Of a stretch of DNA of 64,000 nucleotides, positions 44,821 through 52,657 are shown one piece after another. Under the pieces are notes generated by a model, which ran no database searches, was not told the origin of the DNA, and was given only the letters and a program-made list of their open reading frames with translations. A program made the position numbers and the translations under genes. The DNA lies in contig JAJTEH010000006.1 of the NCBI GenBank assembly GCA_021298355.1, forward strand, positions 186,001 through 250,000, written 5' to 3'. The stretch is from Flammeovirgaceae bacterium (GTDB taxonomy: Bacteria > Bacteroidota > Bacteroidia > Cytophagales > Cyclobacteriaceae). Each line of letters begins with the position of its first letter. Position 1 is the stretch's first letter.

Positions 44821-46710
44821 ATGCGCAGTAGATTTTTGTGGAGTGCTTTTTTCATACTCATTTTTTTTATCTCTTCCTTTTCACAATCAACGGAGAAATA
44901 TCTTTTTCCTATTCAGCCTGGTAAAACTGCATCATTAGCCGGAACCATGGGGGAATTACGAACCAATCATTTTCACAGTGGTATCGACATACGCACCAAC
45001 AACCAAGAAGGTTGGCCTGTGCATGCTACAAGCGATGGATACATCAGCAGAATTGCCATGAGTGGCGGTGGGTATGGCAATGTGTTGTATTTGCACCATA
45101 CAGATGGTAACGTTTCAGTATATGCTCATTTACAAAGATTTCATCCGAAAGTAGCAGCCTACATCAAGAAAGAACAATACACAAAAAAAACATTTGAGAT
45201 TGATCTGGCCATACCTGAAAATCTATTTGTTTTTAAAAAAGGCGATACTATTGCTTATGCCGGCAACACAGGTTCTTCGTCTGGTCCGCATTTACATTTC
45301 GATATACGCAATGCCAACAACGAAGCAACCGATCCTTTTACCTATCACTTTCCTGAAGTAATTGATACCCTACCTCCTTACACAGAAAAAGTAGCCTTGC
45401 TAACGTTAAACCACGAAGCAAGAGTAAACGAACGCTTTGGCAGAACAGAATTTTATGCCATTAGAAAAGGAAATGATTATGAATTGGCTCAACCTGTTTT
45501 AGCTTACGGATGGTTAGGATTAGAACTGGCAGCCAAAGATAAATTAGCTTATAGAAGTCCGTACTTTGGCGGTGTAAACTTTATTGAAGTAACCGTAAAT
45601 GGCAAACCAACTTTTAAACAAGCGATAGATAAAATTAACTTAACAGAAACGCGTGCCATTAACCAACTAATCAGTTTCAGAAGTGTAAGAGCAGGTAACA
45701 ACAAATTTTATAAATTGTATATTGATGATGGAAACGCTTTACCCTTCTATGATAAAAAAGAAAATAACGGTAAGCTATATATCGAAGCGGGTAAATTATA
45801 TGAGGTAGAAGTAAAACTAAGCGATGTTTTCAATAATATCAGTTATTTGCGATTCAAAATAAAAGGAGTTGAACCATCCACCAAACTACCGTTGGATTAC
45901 AGCATGAAAGAAAACTTTCAGGCTGAATACATTCATCATACTTTAAAATTTGTAATAAATAAAAAAAGCACAGGGAAAGATACCTTATCCGTGTATGCAA
46001 AAGGTAAGGAACAAAAGATTGCACCCACTTACAGTGGCACTTTCAATAACACATATTTAATTAATTTAAATAAAGAGTTTCCGGACTCATTGGTATGTGG
46101 TACTGTACGCTATGTTACCCGGCTAGCTGATGCTATTCCTCCAACGCTCGACTATACTTTCTATGGAAAAGAAACAGAAATTCAATTTGAAAAAGCTTCA
46201 CTTTACGATACTTTGTATTTGCAACACAGCATCGAATCTAAAAAAGACAGCTCCCGTATTTTAGAAGTTGGAAATGCCTTTGTACCGTTGCATAAAAACA
46301 TTACCATCTCCTGGAAATACCCCAATCTTACTTGGCAAGCCAATACCCATGTGTACAGAATTTCTGGAAATGCGTTAACCTTTGTTGGTGGCTCTTATAC
46401 GAATGAACACATCCGTTTTTCAACCAGAGAATTTGGTCGATTTTTGGTTTTAAAAGACACTATACCTCCAACCATAAAGCTCATTAGTTTACACACTAAA
46501 AATGCCAGGTTTAAGGTTAAAGATGATTTATCCGGTATTGGAAACATAGAAGCAAACATAAACGGACAATGGTTGTTAATGCATGTTGATGCCAAAAGCG
46601 GAACACTACAATCTGATTTTCCAACGGAAGACTTTACTTTAAAAGGAGAATTTGTTTTGGTGGTAACCGACAGAGCTGGCAATAAACAAACCTTCAAACA
46701 AAAGTTATAA
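44821..46710 (+). CDS. Exported M23 (LytM) family peptidase
   Basis: 629-residue exported protein. The Met at 44821 begins a signal peptide (FLWSAFFILIFFISSFSQ); an upstream ATG at 44755 would bury that peptide. Residues ~25-180 form the LytM domain: HFHSGIDIRT (zinc His and Asp), SGGGYGNVLYLHH, YAHLQRF and GSSSGPHLHFDIRN (His-x-His). The remaining ~440 residues are beta-rich Ig-like segments, including a C-terminal module (KDDLSGIGNIEANINGQW). It should cleave peptidoglycan peptide cross-links or other glycine-rich peptides in the periplasm. All metal ligands are present, so activity is likely. The bcp-like gene begins four bases after its stop. Confidence 0.9.
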   Translation: MRSRFLWSAFFILIFFISSFSQSTEKYLFPIQPGKTASLAGTMGELRTNHFHSGIDIRTNNQEGWPVHATSDGYISRIAMSGGGYGNVLYLHHTDGNVSVYAHLQRFHPKVAAYIKKEQYTKKTFEIDLAIPENLFVFKKGDTIAYAGNTGSSSGPHLHFDIRNANNEATDPFTYHFPEVIDTLPPYTEKVALLTLNHEARVNERFGRTEFYAIRKGNDYELAQPVLAYGWLGLELAAKDKLAYRSPYFGGVNFIEVTVNGKPTFKQAIDKINLTETRAINQLISFRSVRAGNNKFYKLYIDDGNALPFYDKKENNGKLYIEAGKLYEVEVKLSDVFNNISYLRFKIKGVEPSTKLPLDYSMKENFQAEYIHHTLKFVINKKSTGKDTLSVYAKGKEQKIAPTYSGTFNNTYLINLNKEFPDSLVCGTVRYVTRLADAIPPTLDYTFYGKETEIQFEKASLYDTLYLQHSIESKKDSSRILEVGNAFVPLHKNITISWKYPNLTWQANTHVYRISGNALTFVGGSYTNEHIRFSTREFGRFLVLKDTIPPTIKLISLHTKNARFKVKDDLSGIGNIEANINGQWLLMHVDAKSGTLQSDFPTEDFTLKGEFVLVVTDRAGNKQTFKQKL

Positions 46711-46714
46711 CAGT

Positions 46715-47335
46715 ATGAGTCTTCTAACCCCCGGTTCAAAAGCTCCGGATTTTTCAGTTGCCGATCACACAGGCAAAGCCATTAAACTTAGCGATTTCAA
46801 AGGCAAGAAAGTTGTGCTTTACTTCTATCCCAAAGACATGACACCCGGCTGCACAGCCCAGGCTTGCAGTTTACGCGACAATTACAAAGAACTAATCGCC
46901 AAAGGATATGTAGTGTTAGGCATTAGCTCGGATGATGCTAAATCGCACCAAAAATTTATTGCAAAAGAAAAATTGCCTTTTACCCTTTTAGCTGATACAG
47001 AAAGAAAAGTTCACGAAGCCTACGGCACTTGGGTAGAAAAATCTATGTACGGAAGAAAATACATGGGCACAGCTCGCGTAACTTATGTTATCAATGAAAA
47101 TGGGATTATTAAAGAAGTAATAGAAAAAGTAGATACTAAAAACCACGCTGCACAAATTCTGAAAACAGAGCCAAAAGCTGCTCCGGTTAAAAATGAAACT
47201 GCGACCAAAGCTCCAGCCAAAAAAGCAGGTAAAGCAACAGGTAAAAAAGCAGCCAAGAAAAAACCTACAACAAAAAAGTCAGCTGCAAAACCAGCTAAAA
47301 AGAAAGCAGTAAAAACTGTTAAAAAGAAAAAATAA
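46715..47335 (+). CDS. bcp: Peroxiredoxin (BCP/PrxQ type) with lysine/alanine-rich tail
   Basis: 206-residue protein. Residues 1-150 are a complete BCP/PrxQ thiol peroxidase: FYPKDMTPGCTAQACSLRD gives peroxidatic Cys46 and resolving Cys51 in the usual C-x4-C spacing, with LLADTERKVHEAYGTW and RVTYVINENGIIKEV downstream. From about residue 151 a ~55-residue tail is almost only Lys, Ala, Pro and Thr (repeats like KKAAKKK, PAKKKA). It resembles eukaryotic histone H1 tails and the separate H1-like protein at 62331. BCP proteins usually end near residue 155. The tail may bind DNA or other polyanions, which is an inference. A terminator follows. Confidence 0.92.
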   Translation: MSLLTPGSKAPDFSVADHTGKAIKLSDFKGKKVVLYFYPKDMTPGCTAQACSLRDNYKELIAKGYVVLGISSDDAKSHQKFIAKEKLPFTLLADTERKVHEAYGTWVEKSMYGRKYMGTARVTYVINENGIIKEVIEKVDTKNHAAQILKTEPKAAPVKNETATKAPAKKAGKATGKKAAKKKPTTKKSAAKPAKKKAVKTVKKKK

Positions 47336-47357
47336 GATTGATTATTTCAAGATTAAC

Positions 47358-47388
47358 AGTCCATGGTTTTAATCGTGGACTTTTTTTA
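47358..47388 (+). terminator. Intrinsic terminator after the peroxiredoxin gene
   Basis: AGTCCATG (47358-47365) pairs with CGTGGACT (47374-47381), one G-T pair, eight-base loop, then a T-run. It is 22 bases past the stop. Confidence 0.82.
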
Positions 47389-47919
47389 TTCTAAATAGTT
47401 ATCAAAAAATCTAATCTGCTAGTCCGCATGCTTACCACTAAACTTATTCATCACGCTGAAAATAAATCAACAACTTTGTTTAATAATTTTCTTGATAAAA
47501 ACATAAATAGGAAATTAGTTTTCCGAATTGAATAAATCAGCATGCTCGCGAAACGCATTAATTCTATCTTTGGTCTGGCCGGGTATGTGCGGATCGAATT
47601 CAGCGTTGAGCGAGCATGCGGGGCCCAGCGGCCCTGGAGCGACAATCGTAAGAATTTTAATTAATAAATTAATCGAATGAATAAGGAAATTCTAGTTTAG
47701 GTATCTTTCCGAACTAACAGAAAATCTAAAAATGAGAATCAAACCTAAATAAATAACAGGCATTAAAACTTACCCCAAAAAATAGAGACAAAGATTAACC
47801 AATTGAGATTTTGAATGAAAAATTTTCTAATTGCTTGTCAAAAGCATTTTTATTCATCCTTCCTCCTCTATGAAAATTTAGTTTTTTAGGCCATCTTCGC
47901 AGCCATAAAATCACACAGC
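47389..47919. other. Gene-poor region with a GC-rich island
   Basis: Between the peroxiredoxin terminator and the transketolase gene there are ~530 bases without a gene I can defend. Most is very AT-rich, but 47540-47645 is about 60% GC and carries a long inverted repeat. A minus-strand frame (47691-47515) has no stop across the island but no ATG. The last 100 bases should carry the transketolase promoter. Confidence 0.55.
47540..47619. repeat. Long inverted repeat in GC-rich island
   Basis: GCATGCTCGCGAAACGC (47540-47556) and GCGTTGAGCGAGCATGC (47603-47619) are reverse complements except at two positions. The match continues inward at lower identity (AATTC...GAATT). The ends lie ~80 bases apart. 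The next 22 bases are also GC-rich (GGGGCCCAGCGGCCC). It could fold as a single hairpin, be a MITE-like remnant, or be a degenerate mobile-element end. Confidence 0.6.
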
Positions 47920-48768
47920 ATGAGCCAGGCCGACTTACCTCAATTAAAAAAATTATCAACCCAAATCAGAAGAGACATTGTGCGCATGGTACATGCCTGT
48001 CAATCAGGGCATCCGGGCGGTTCATTAGGTTGTGTAGAGTATTTCGTGGCGTTGTATTTTCATTTCATGAAACATAATCCATCTTTTGCTATGGATGCAA
48101 AAGGTGAAGACTTATTCTTCTTATCCAATGGGCATATTTCTCCGGTTTGGTATGCTACCTTATCGCGTGCCGGTTATTTCCCGGTAAAAGAATTATCTAC
48201 TTTTCGTTTTTTAAATACACGCTTGCAAGGGCATCCGGCTACGCACGAACATTTACCTGGTATTCGCGTGGCGTCAGGTTCGTTAGGGCAAGGTTTGAGT
48301 GTTGCCATAGGCGCAGCACAAACAAAAAAATTAAATGCTGATGATCGTTTAGTATATGTGTTGATGGGCGATGGCGAACAACAAGAAGGACAAATATGGG
48401 AAGCAGCTATGTATGCCGCCCACCACAAAGTGGATAATTTGATTGCCACTATCGACTACAACGGACAACAAATTGATGGTTCGGTAAAAGAGGTGATGAA
48501 TCTATTCGATTTAAAAGCCAAGTGGGAAGCTTTCGGTTGGGTTGTAAACGAATTTGATGGCAATAAAATAGAAGCCGTAATAGCTGGAATAGAAAAAGCA
48601 CAAAGCCTGGCCAAGCAAGGCAAACCTGTTTTAAATTTAATGAAAACAGAAATGGGTTTTGGTGTTGATTACATGATGGGTTCACACAAATGGCATGGTG
48701 TTGCCCCTAACGATGAAGAATTGAAAAAAGCATTAGCGCAGTTAGAAGAGACTTTGGGGGATTACTAA
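47920..48768 (+). CDS. Transketolase, N-terminal (TPP pyrophosphate-binding) subunit
   Basis: 282-residue protein equal to the first half of transketolase, a cytoplasmic pentose-phosphate-pathway enzyme. The TPP-binding half is complete: HACQSGHPGGSLG, LSNGHISPVWYA, GHPATHEHLPGIRVASGSLGQGLS and the GDGEQQEGQIWEAAMYAA...N motif (VLMGDGEQQEG, ATIDYNGQQIDG). It ends with HKWHGVAPNDEE. Split transketolases are normal in Bacteroidota and need a ~310-residue C-terminal subunit. That partner is absent from this window and a terminator follows immediately, so it must be encoded elsewhere. It is not a truncation: the length equals the family's N-terminal subunit. Confidence 0.92.
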   Translation: MSQADLPQLKKLSTQIRRDIVRMVHACQSGHPGGSLGCVEYFVALYFHFMKHNPSFAMDAKGEDLFFLSNGHISPVWYATLSRAGYFPVKELSTFRFLNTRLQGHPATHEHLPGIRVASGSLGQGLSVAIGAAQTKKLNADDRLVYVLMGDGEQQEGQIWEAAMYAAHHKVDNLIATIDYNGQQIDGSVKEVMNLFDLKAKWEAFGWVVNEFDGNKIEAVIAGIEKAQSLAKQGKPVLNLMKTEMGFGVDYMMGSHKWHGVAPNDEELKKALAQLEETLGDY

Positions 48769-48788
48769 TGACTTTATTTTTAACAAAC

Positions 48789-48818
48789 AAAAGCCACTCA
48801 ATGAGTGGCTTTCTGTTT
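48789..48818 (+). terminator. Intrinsic terminator after the transketolase subunit
   Basis: AAAGCCACTC (48790-48799), loop AAT, GAGTGGCTTT (48803-48812), then a T-rich stretch. It is 21 bases after the stop and close to the end of the convergent unknown gene. Confidence 0.87.
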
Positions 48819-48855
48819 TAAAATTGATCATTGCCGACTGAATTATGACCCCTCA

Positions 48856-49614
48856 TTAGGTATAAACAAAACACATCACTGCCCTCTTTTTATCCTCACT
48901 TTGGAATAAATACAAATTATCTGCACCATATTTTTGAAATTTATTTCCGGATAAATAACCAATGTATTCAAATTTTTTGCGCTTACTGTCTTTTGGTATT
49001 TCAGGTAAATTAACATCTTCAAATGATTCAACTGATTTCATTCTTATTCCTTCTTCTAATAATTTTTTGATGGATAGCGATTGATGTTTTATATCTTCAA
49101 TAAAACCAAAGTATTCAGGATATTCCTTTTTGCTGTTCGGATATTCAGCATGAGATTTTTCAAGCTTCTCAATTGAGATATTGTCTTTGTTCAAGTTCAA
49201 ATTATAGATTGCGCCATGCTTTTTATAATATTCTTTACCAACATCAAAACTAATTTGATTTTCTTCGTACGCTTCTTCAATTTCTTCTACCCATTCATTA
49301 TAGTTTTCATTATCACTGTTGATGATAAAATAATCCCACGAAGTGTCGAATTTATACTTACCATCAATAATATCGAATCCAATCATATCTTCTTTCGTAT
49401 AGCGTGTGTGCCAATCCGATGTGTTTTCTCCCACACAACCATCGTAAATTTCTTTTACTGAAATAAAATGAATCCATTCATCGCGCTCGGGAAATAGAAA
49501 TTTTAAGTTGACTGAGCAGATTGGAAGGAAATGTTTTTTGTGATTATCAATGTCATCATAAAAAACTTCTTCATAGGCAGGAAAGGGTTTAAAAAAAGCG
49601 GATTGGTTTTTCAT
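48856..49614 (-). CDS. Unknown acidic protein (252 aa)
   Basis: Cytoplasmic-looking, rich in Asp, Glu, Asn, Tyr and Lys, with no signal peptide or membrane segment. Compact motifs such as SWDYFIINSDNENYNEWVEEIEEAYEEN and the C-terminal YIGYLSGNKFQKYGADNLYLFQ look like a globular domain with several aromatic residues. The composition resembles small immunity or cargo-recognition proteins of polymorphic-toxin systems, but I recognise no family and saw no toxin partner. It is the most distal gene of a run of minus-strand genes; the AT content is higher than in flanking housekeeping genes. Confidence 0.7.
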   Translation of the reverse strand: MKNQSAFFKPFPAYEEVFYDDIDNHKKHFLPICSVNLKFLFPERDEWIHFISVKEIYDGCVGENTSDWHTRYTKEDMIGFDIIDGKYKFDTSWDYFIINSDNENYNEWVEEIEEAYEENQISFDVGKEYYKKHGAIYNLNLNKDNISIEKLEKSHAEYPNSKKEYPEYFGFIEDIKHQSLSIKKLLEEGIRMKSVESFEDVNLPEIPKDSKRKKFEYIGYLSGNKFQKYGADNLYLFQSEDKKRAVMCFVYT

Positions 49615-49670
49615 TTAATTTTTTAGTTAATACTTATTAAATACTTGAAGGTTAAAGCTGAGACAAACAA

Positions 49671-49739
49671 ACATTTAATCTGACTATTTTCTCTTTATTT
49701 AATCAACTCTTAATATTGATTTAACATTTTATCTGACTA
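49671..49739. repeat. Short direct repeat upstream of the 252-aa gene
   Basis: ACATTTAATCTGACTA (49671-49686) and ACATTTTATCTGACTA (49724-49739) differ at one position and are 53 bases apart start to start, within an AT-rich intergenic region. They may be regulatory sites or footprints of insertion. Confidence 0.45.
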
Positions 49740-49857
49740 AAAATCTGTTAATCATTTTTCATGTTTAAAATTATGATCAAGAGAACATCTTATCATAACC
49801 ATAAAACACCAACTTATATCAAATTAAAATCAATTAGTTAGAATTACGGTGCAATGA

Positions 49858-50430
49858 TTACTTCCCATCATCTTCACATAGAAATTTATAGAGTTGGATT
49901 TTTTTGCGTCCATCGCTGTCAACCATAAATAATTCATTTATTAGTTTATCGTTAGCGAAATTCCTTTCTATAACCCAGAAGGAAATTCTGTTTGTTGCAT
50001 CGTGAACGATAACCTTAATTTTTATTGAGGTGGATTCATCTGCGTTGTTTATTCCGTAAATCTCATATCCATCACCTGACTTGCCTGTTTTGGTTACTCG
50101 AAATATTTCTGCCGCTTGACCCCAGTTGATAGAAAGTTTAGATTTATTTTCTACCCATTCAATTTCCTCTGTAACAGCATCACAATACACAGGAATTATT
50201 ACCTCACCTGACAATAAATAATCTACTCTGATAAATTTTCCTGATAAATTTATTTCATAATTTTTTATAATGTAGGAAGTTGTATCTTCACTGGAAGTAA
50301 GGATATTCTCCGTACTTGAATCAATTGATTGCCCTTTCTCTTTGCCGGAATGAGTACACTGCTGAAAGAAAAGAAAAGTTAAAAGCGATAGAAGTATATA
50401 AGAAATCAGGAGTAATCTCTTATTAATCAT
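49858..50430 (-). CDS. Unknown lipoprotein (190 aa)
   Basis: Begins with a strong hydrophobic signal ending Leu-Phe-Phe-Gln-Gln-Cys, a non-canonical but plausible lipobox. A Ser/Thr-rich linker follows, then a beta-rich domain (FIRVDYLLSGEVIIPVYCD, KLSINWGQAAEIFRVTKTG, SIKIKVIVHDATNRISFWVIER). Only its context can be described: second in a run of small minus-strand genes and separated on both sides by 230-250 bases. Role unknown. Confidence 0.68.
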   Translation of the reverse strand: MINKRLLLISYILLSLLTFLFFQQCTHSGKEKGQSIDSSTENILTSSEDTTSYIIKNYEINLSGKFIRVDYLLSGEVIIPVYCDAVTEEIEWVENKSKLSINWGQAAEIFRVTKTGKSGDGYEIYGINNADESTSIKIKVIVHDATNRISFWVIERNFANDKLINELFMVDSDGRKKIQLYKFLCEDDGK

Positions 50431-50472
50431 TTTTAAAATTAATAATCTAAAATTGAATTTACTATTGATGAT

Positions 50473-50497
50473 AAAAAACCTAACAAAATTTGTTGGG
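50473..50497 (-). terminator. Weak terminator-like hairpin
   Basis: On the minus strand CCCAACA (50497-50491) pairs with TGTTAGG (50485-50479) around a five-base loop, one mismatch, followed by six T. It lies between the 154-aa and 190-aa genes, just beyond repeat copy A. Confidence 0.45.
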
Positions 50498-50518
50498 CTT
50501 CTACTACCATCTGGTGCG

Positions 50519-50641
50519 GAAGTTACTTCTGTGACTTGAATGTTGAACTCTTTATTTCGATTTTCTCATATAAACACATTCAGTTATTAGAGCGGATGAA
50601 CTGCACATATTCCAACACGCAACATCTGCGCTAGTTTTGAG
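50519..50641. repeat. Dispersed repeat, copy A
   Basis: ~123 bases similar to 51773-51882, with shared blocks GAATGTTGAACTC, CATTCAGT and GCGCTAG/TCGCTAG. The first 87 bases align almost without gaps; a 12-base insertion near 50606 separates the last block. By eye identity is about 75%. Intergenic, between the 154-aa and 190-aa genes. Confidence 0.7.
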
Positions 50642-50660
50642 AAAAAATCAATCATTTACA

Positions 50661-51125
50661 CTATTTAACACTTCGCTTTACAAAAAACAAAATCAAAAAC
50701 AAGATAAATGGTGTAGGTGCTAAGTATAGATAATGTATTGGGAACCGATAGGGTTTGAAATTTTCAACTATTGAACAATCCTTTAAATATTTTATATTCA
50801 CTGAATCACCAATTTCAATTTTTGATAGATCTATCTCTTCAGAAATTATAAAAGCAAAGTTGTTAATAGCTATTTCGTTATTGTTAAAATATTCATAACT
50901 AAAAATTCCTCTTTTCGGATAATCTCTTTCAGAATTAAAAAGTTCAATATCCACTATCTTCCCTTGAGATTTAAAACCAATTTTATTGATTTTTTCATAC
51001 TCACTTGTTGATAGTTGGCCAACTAATGTTTTCTTTGAAGAAATAAAAACTGTTATTTCAAATAGTATAATTATAGATATTATACAAATAGTAAAAAATC
51101 TTAATGGCTTGTTTAAACTATACAT
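50661..51125 (-). CDS. Unknown two-TM membrane protein (154 aa)
   Basis: A hydrophobic helix near the N-terminus (FTICIISIIILFEITVFI), ~90 polar residues and a second helix at the C-terminus (YLYLAPTPFILFLILFFV) followed by KRSVK. The middle holds beta-type sequence (SQGKIVDIELFNSERDYPKRG, DLSKIEIGDSVNIKYLKDC). The layout recalls DUF3592-like small membrane proteins, where a beta domain sits between two helices, but the match is not firm. It follows the RDD gene by 92 bases and the pair lies between the two copies of the dispersed repeat. Confidence 0.7.
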   Translation of the reverse strand: MYSLNKPLRFFTICIISIIILFEITVFISSKKTLVGQLSTSEYEKINKIGFKSQGKIVDIELFNSERDYPKRGIFSYEYFNNNEIAINNFAFIISEEIDLSKIEIGDSVNIKYLKDCSIVENFKPYRFPIHYLYLAPTPFILFLILFFVKRSVK

Positions 51126-51217
51126 TAATCGCTTACAGCATTTTAACTTATTAATACTTTAGAAGTTTAAAGAATATCATCAAGTTGAAAAAATTATAAT
51201 AAAATGTATTTCTTATT

Positions 51218-51724
51218 TTAAAATCCAAGTTGAATCAATAATTTGCAAGATAGATAAGACAACATCAATGCAAATGTAAAGGCAATTAGGACTTTGAAAT
51301 AACCCCAACTTTTTAATTCTATTCCTACAATATCACTATCAACTTTAGTTGCTGTGATATAATCTCCCAATCTCCTTTTTGGCGACCACGATAAAATTAA
51401 AAGTTCAATTGGCCACAAAAAAAAGGAAACATTTCTTAAAACACATTGAAGAGGGTTCGCTACCTTCCCTGTTTTAGTTGAAATAATTCTCAAACCAATA
51501 AAATATTTACCTATACTTTGACCAAAAAGTAGGTCTTTACCAATAAGAGCTAATAACTGAAAGGTAAAGAGTATAGCCTTACTATTTTCTGAATACGTAC
51601 TAATAAAAAATATTTCATCAATTATACTAAGTACTATTGTTACTATAAAAAGAATGATGAAATCAATCAAAATAGATTGAAATCTATTTGGTAATGAATC
51701 AATTGTTTCTTTAATCAAAGACAT
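51218..51724 (-). CDS. RDD family membrane protein
   Basis: 168-residue protein with three hydrophobic segments (about 17-38, 50-68, 143-165). RDD-family marks are the N-terminal NRFQSILIDFIILF (Asp in the first helix), FGQSIGKYFIGLRIIST and the end of the domain RRLGDYITATKV. RDD proteins are small, often accessory, membrane proteins; some act as Na+/H+ antiporters, most are unknown. The first Arg of the classic motif appears as Gln here or is displaced. It is the upstream partner of the 154-aa gene. Confidence 0.82.
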   Translation of the reverse strand: MSLIKETIDSLPNRFQSILIDFIILFIVTIVLSIIDEIFFISTYSENSKAILFTFQLLALIGKDLLFGQSIGKYFIGLRIISTKTGKVANPLQCVLRNVSFFLWPIELLILSWSPKRRLGDYITATKVDSDIVGIELKSWGYFKVLIAFTFALMLSYLSCKLLIQLGF

Positions 51725-52030
51725 ATATCAAAACTAATTTGGAAAGAAAATTAACCTCCCCCATATTGCACTGAAGTTGCCTCCCTGCCTCGAATGTTGA
51801 ACTCCTTGTTTCGCTTTTAATATAAAAACTCATTCAGTAATTAGCACGGATAAACTACACACAACATCATCGCTAGTGGAGATTATTAGAAACGTTTTGT
51901 AAGATGTTGTTTCTTTTTTTAAGTAAATGTTAAATCGGATTTTATTTTCGATACTAAACTATGCGAAAAACCAACAACGAGTATCGAACAACCATTTCTT
52001 TCCCAACAACGAATTTCAAACAACGATTTC
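51725..52030. other. Intergenic region containing repeat copy B
   Basis: 306 bases between the RDD gene and the acidic 202-aa gene. It contains copy B of the dispersed repeat (51773-51882). The rest (51883-52030) is AT-rich with no ORF and includes two near-identical short stretches (ACAACGA...ATTTC, at about 51975 and 52003). Confidence 0.55.
51773..51882. repeat. Dispersed repeat, copy B
   Basis: Partner of 50519-50641 in the same orientation (see copy A). Together the copies bracket the RDD and 154-aa genes, a layout that would fit a gene cassette or a segmental duplication of an intergenic element. Confidence 0.7.
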
Positions 52031-52639
52031 TTACTCCCCAACTGATTCCTTCATCTGAAATGTATATAGAGTTTCATCGAGTTGTAACGTGCCTTTGTTG
52101 TATTCATCAATAAATTTTTCGATTACCGCATCGCTTATTTCTTCTACGTGTAATCCGATATCCAAAGCAATTCCGAAATCTACATGAATGTCTTTATCGC
52201 TGTGTTCTTTTACTTTTACAGCGCCTTCCTCTTCTAACTCCATAATTACTTCGGCCATAAACAAACCTATCTCCTCCTCTAAATCATCGAGTGGTTCTAA
52301 ATTGCCGTTTTCATCTTCTTCGTAATTTATTTTTTTATACTCCGGAAATTGTTTTGCTGCACGGTGTTCTGCTATCTCAAACATTTCGCTTTCGTGTTGC
52401 ATGCGTAACGTGTAAAGCACAGTATCGTAAATCACTTCTTTTCCTTCGTGTTTCCCGATAAAGAAGAAATGTGCATATTCTTCACTTCGCTCATCATCAT
52501 CGTCTAACAAAAATGGTTTACCAATCGCTTCCATCTCTGCGCGATATTGGTTGATTTCTTCTTTTAAATATCCTCTGTTCAAAACGGTTGTGTTTAGGTT
52601 TGAGTAGTTGAATATAAGCAATGCCCATTGGCATACCAA
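52031..52639 (-). CDS. Unknown acidic protein (202 aa)
   Basis: Highly acidic soluble protein (runs such as LLDDDDERSEE and DDLEEEIGLFMAEVIMELEEEG), with helical heptads and no membrane segment. The first ~20 residues of the longest frame (MVCQWALLIFNYSNLNTTV) look unlike the rest, so the true start may be the TTG 57 bases in (LNRGYLKEEINQYRAEMEAIG) or a later Met. It begins 18 bases after the gamma-carbonic-anhydrase stop and may be its operon partner. I do not recognise the family; the compositional quality suggests a real, conserved gene. Confidence 0.75.
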   Translation of the reverse strand: MVCQWALLIFNYSNLNTTVLNRGYLKEEINQYRAEMEAIGKPFLLDDDDERSEEYAHFFFIGKHEGKEVIYDTVLYTLRMQHESEMFEIAEHRAAKQFPEYKKINYEEDENGNLEPLDDLEEEIGLFMAEVIMELEEEGAVKVKEHSDKDIHVDFGIALDIGLHVEEISDAVIEKFIDEYNKGTLQLDETLYTFQMKESVGE

Positions 52640-52657
52640 TGATTTTGGTAATTAAAT

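Noticed and set aside
47540-47619. tRNA or tmRNA-like gene in the GC-rich island
   Set aside because: The stem-like ends and a GGATCGAATTC stretch superficially recall a T-arm, but no anticodon arm or proper cloverleaf can be drawn.
47451-47645. Minus-strand 64-codon ORF over the GC-rich island
   Set aside because: Its frame reads unlike any known protein and crosses the inverted repeat; a different minus frame looks more coding-like but has no ATG, so neither is listed as a gene.
50470-50560. Integron attC site
   Set aside because: RYYYAAC and GTTRRRY boxes can be found beside repeat A, but the pairing between arms is poor, repeat B lacks a good left box, and no integrase is visible. Kept only as a possibility in the repeat finding.
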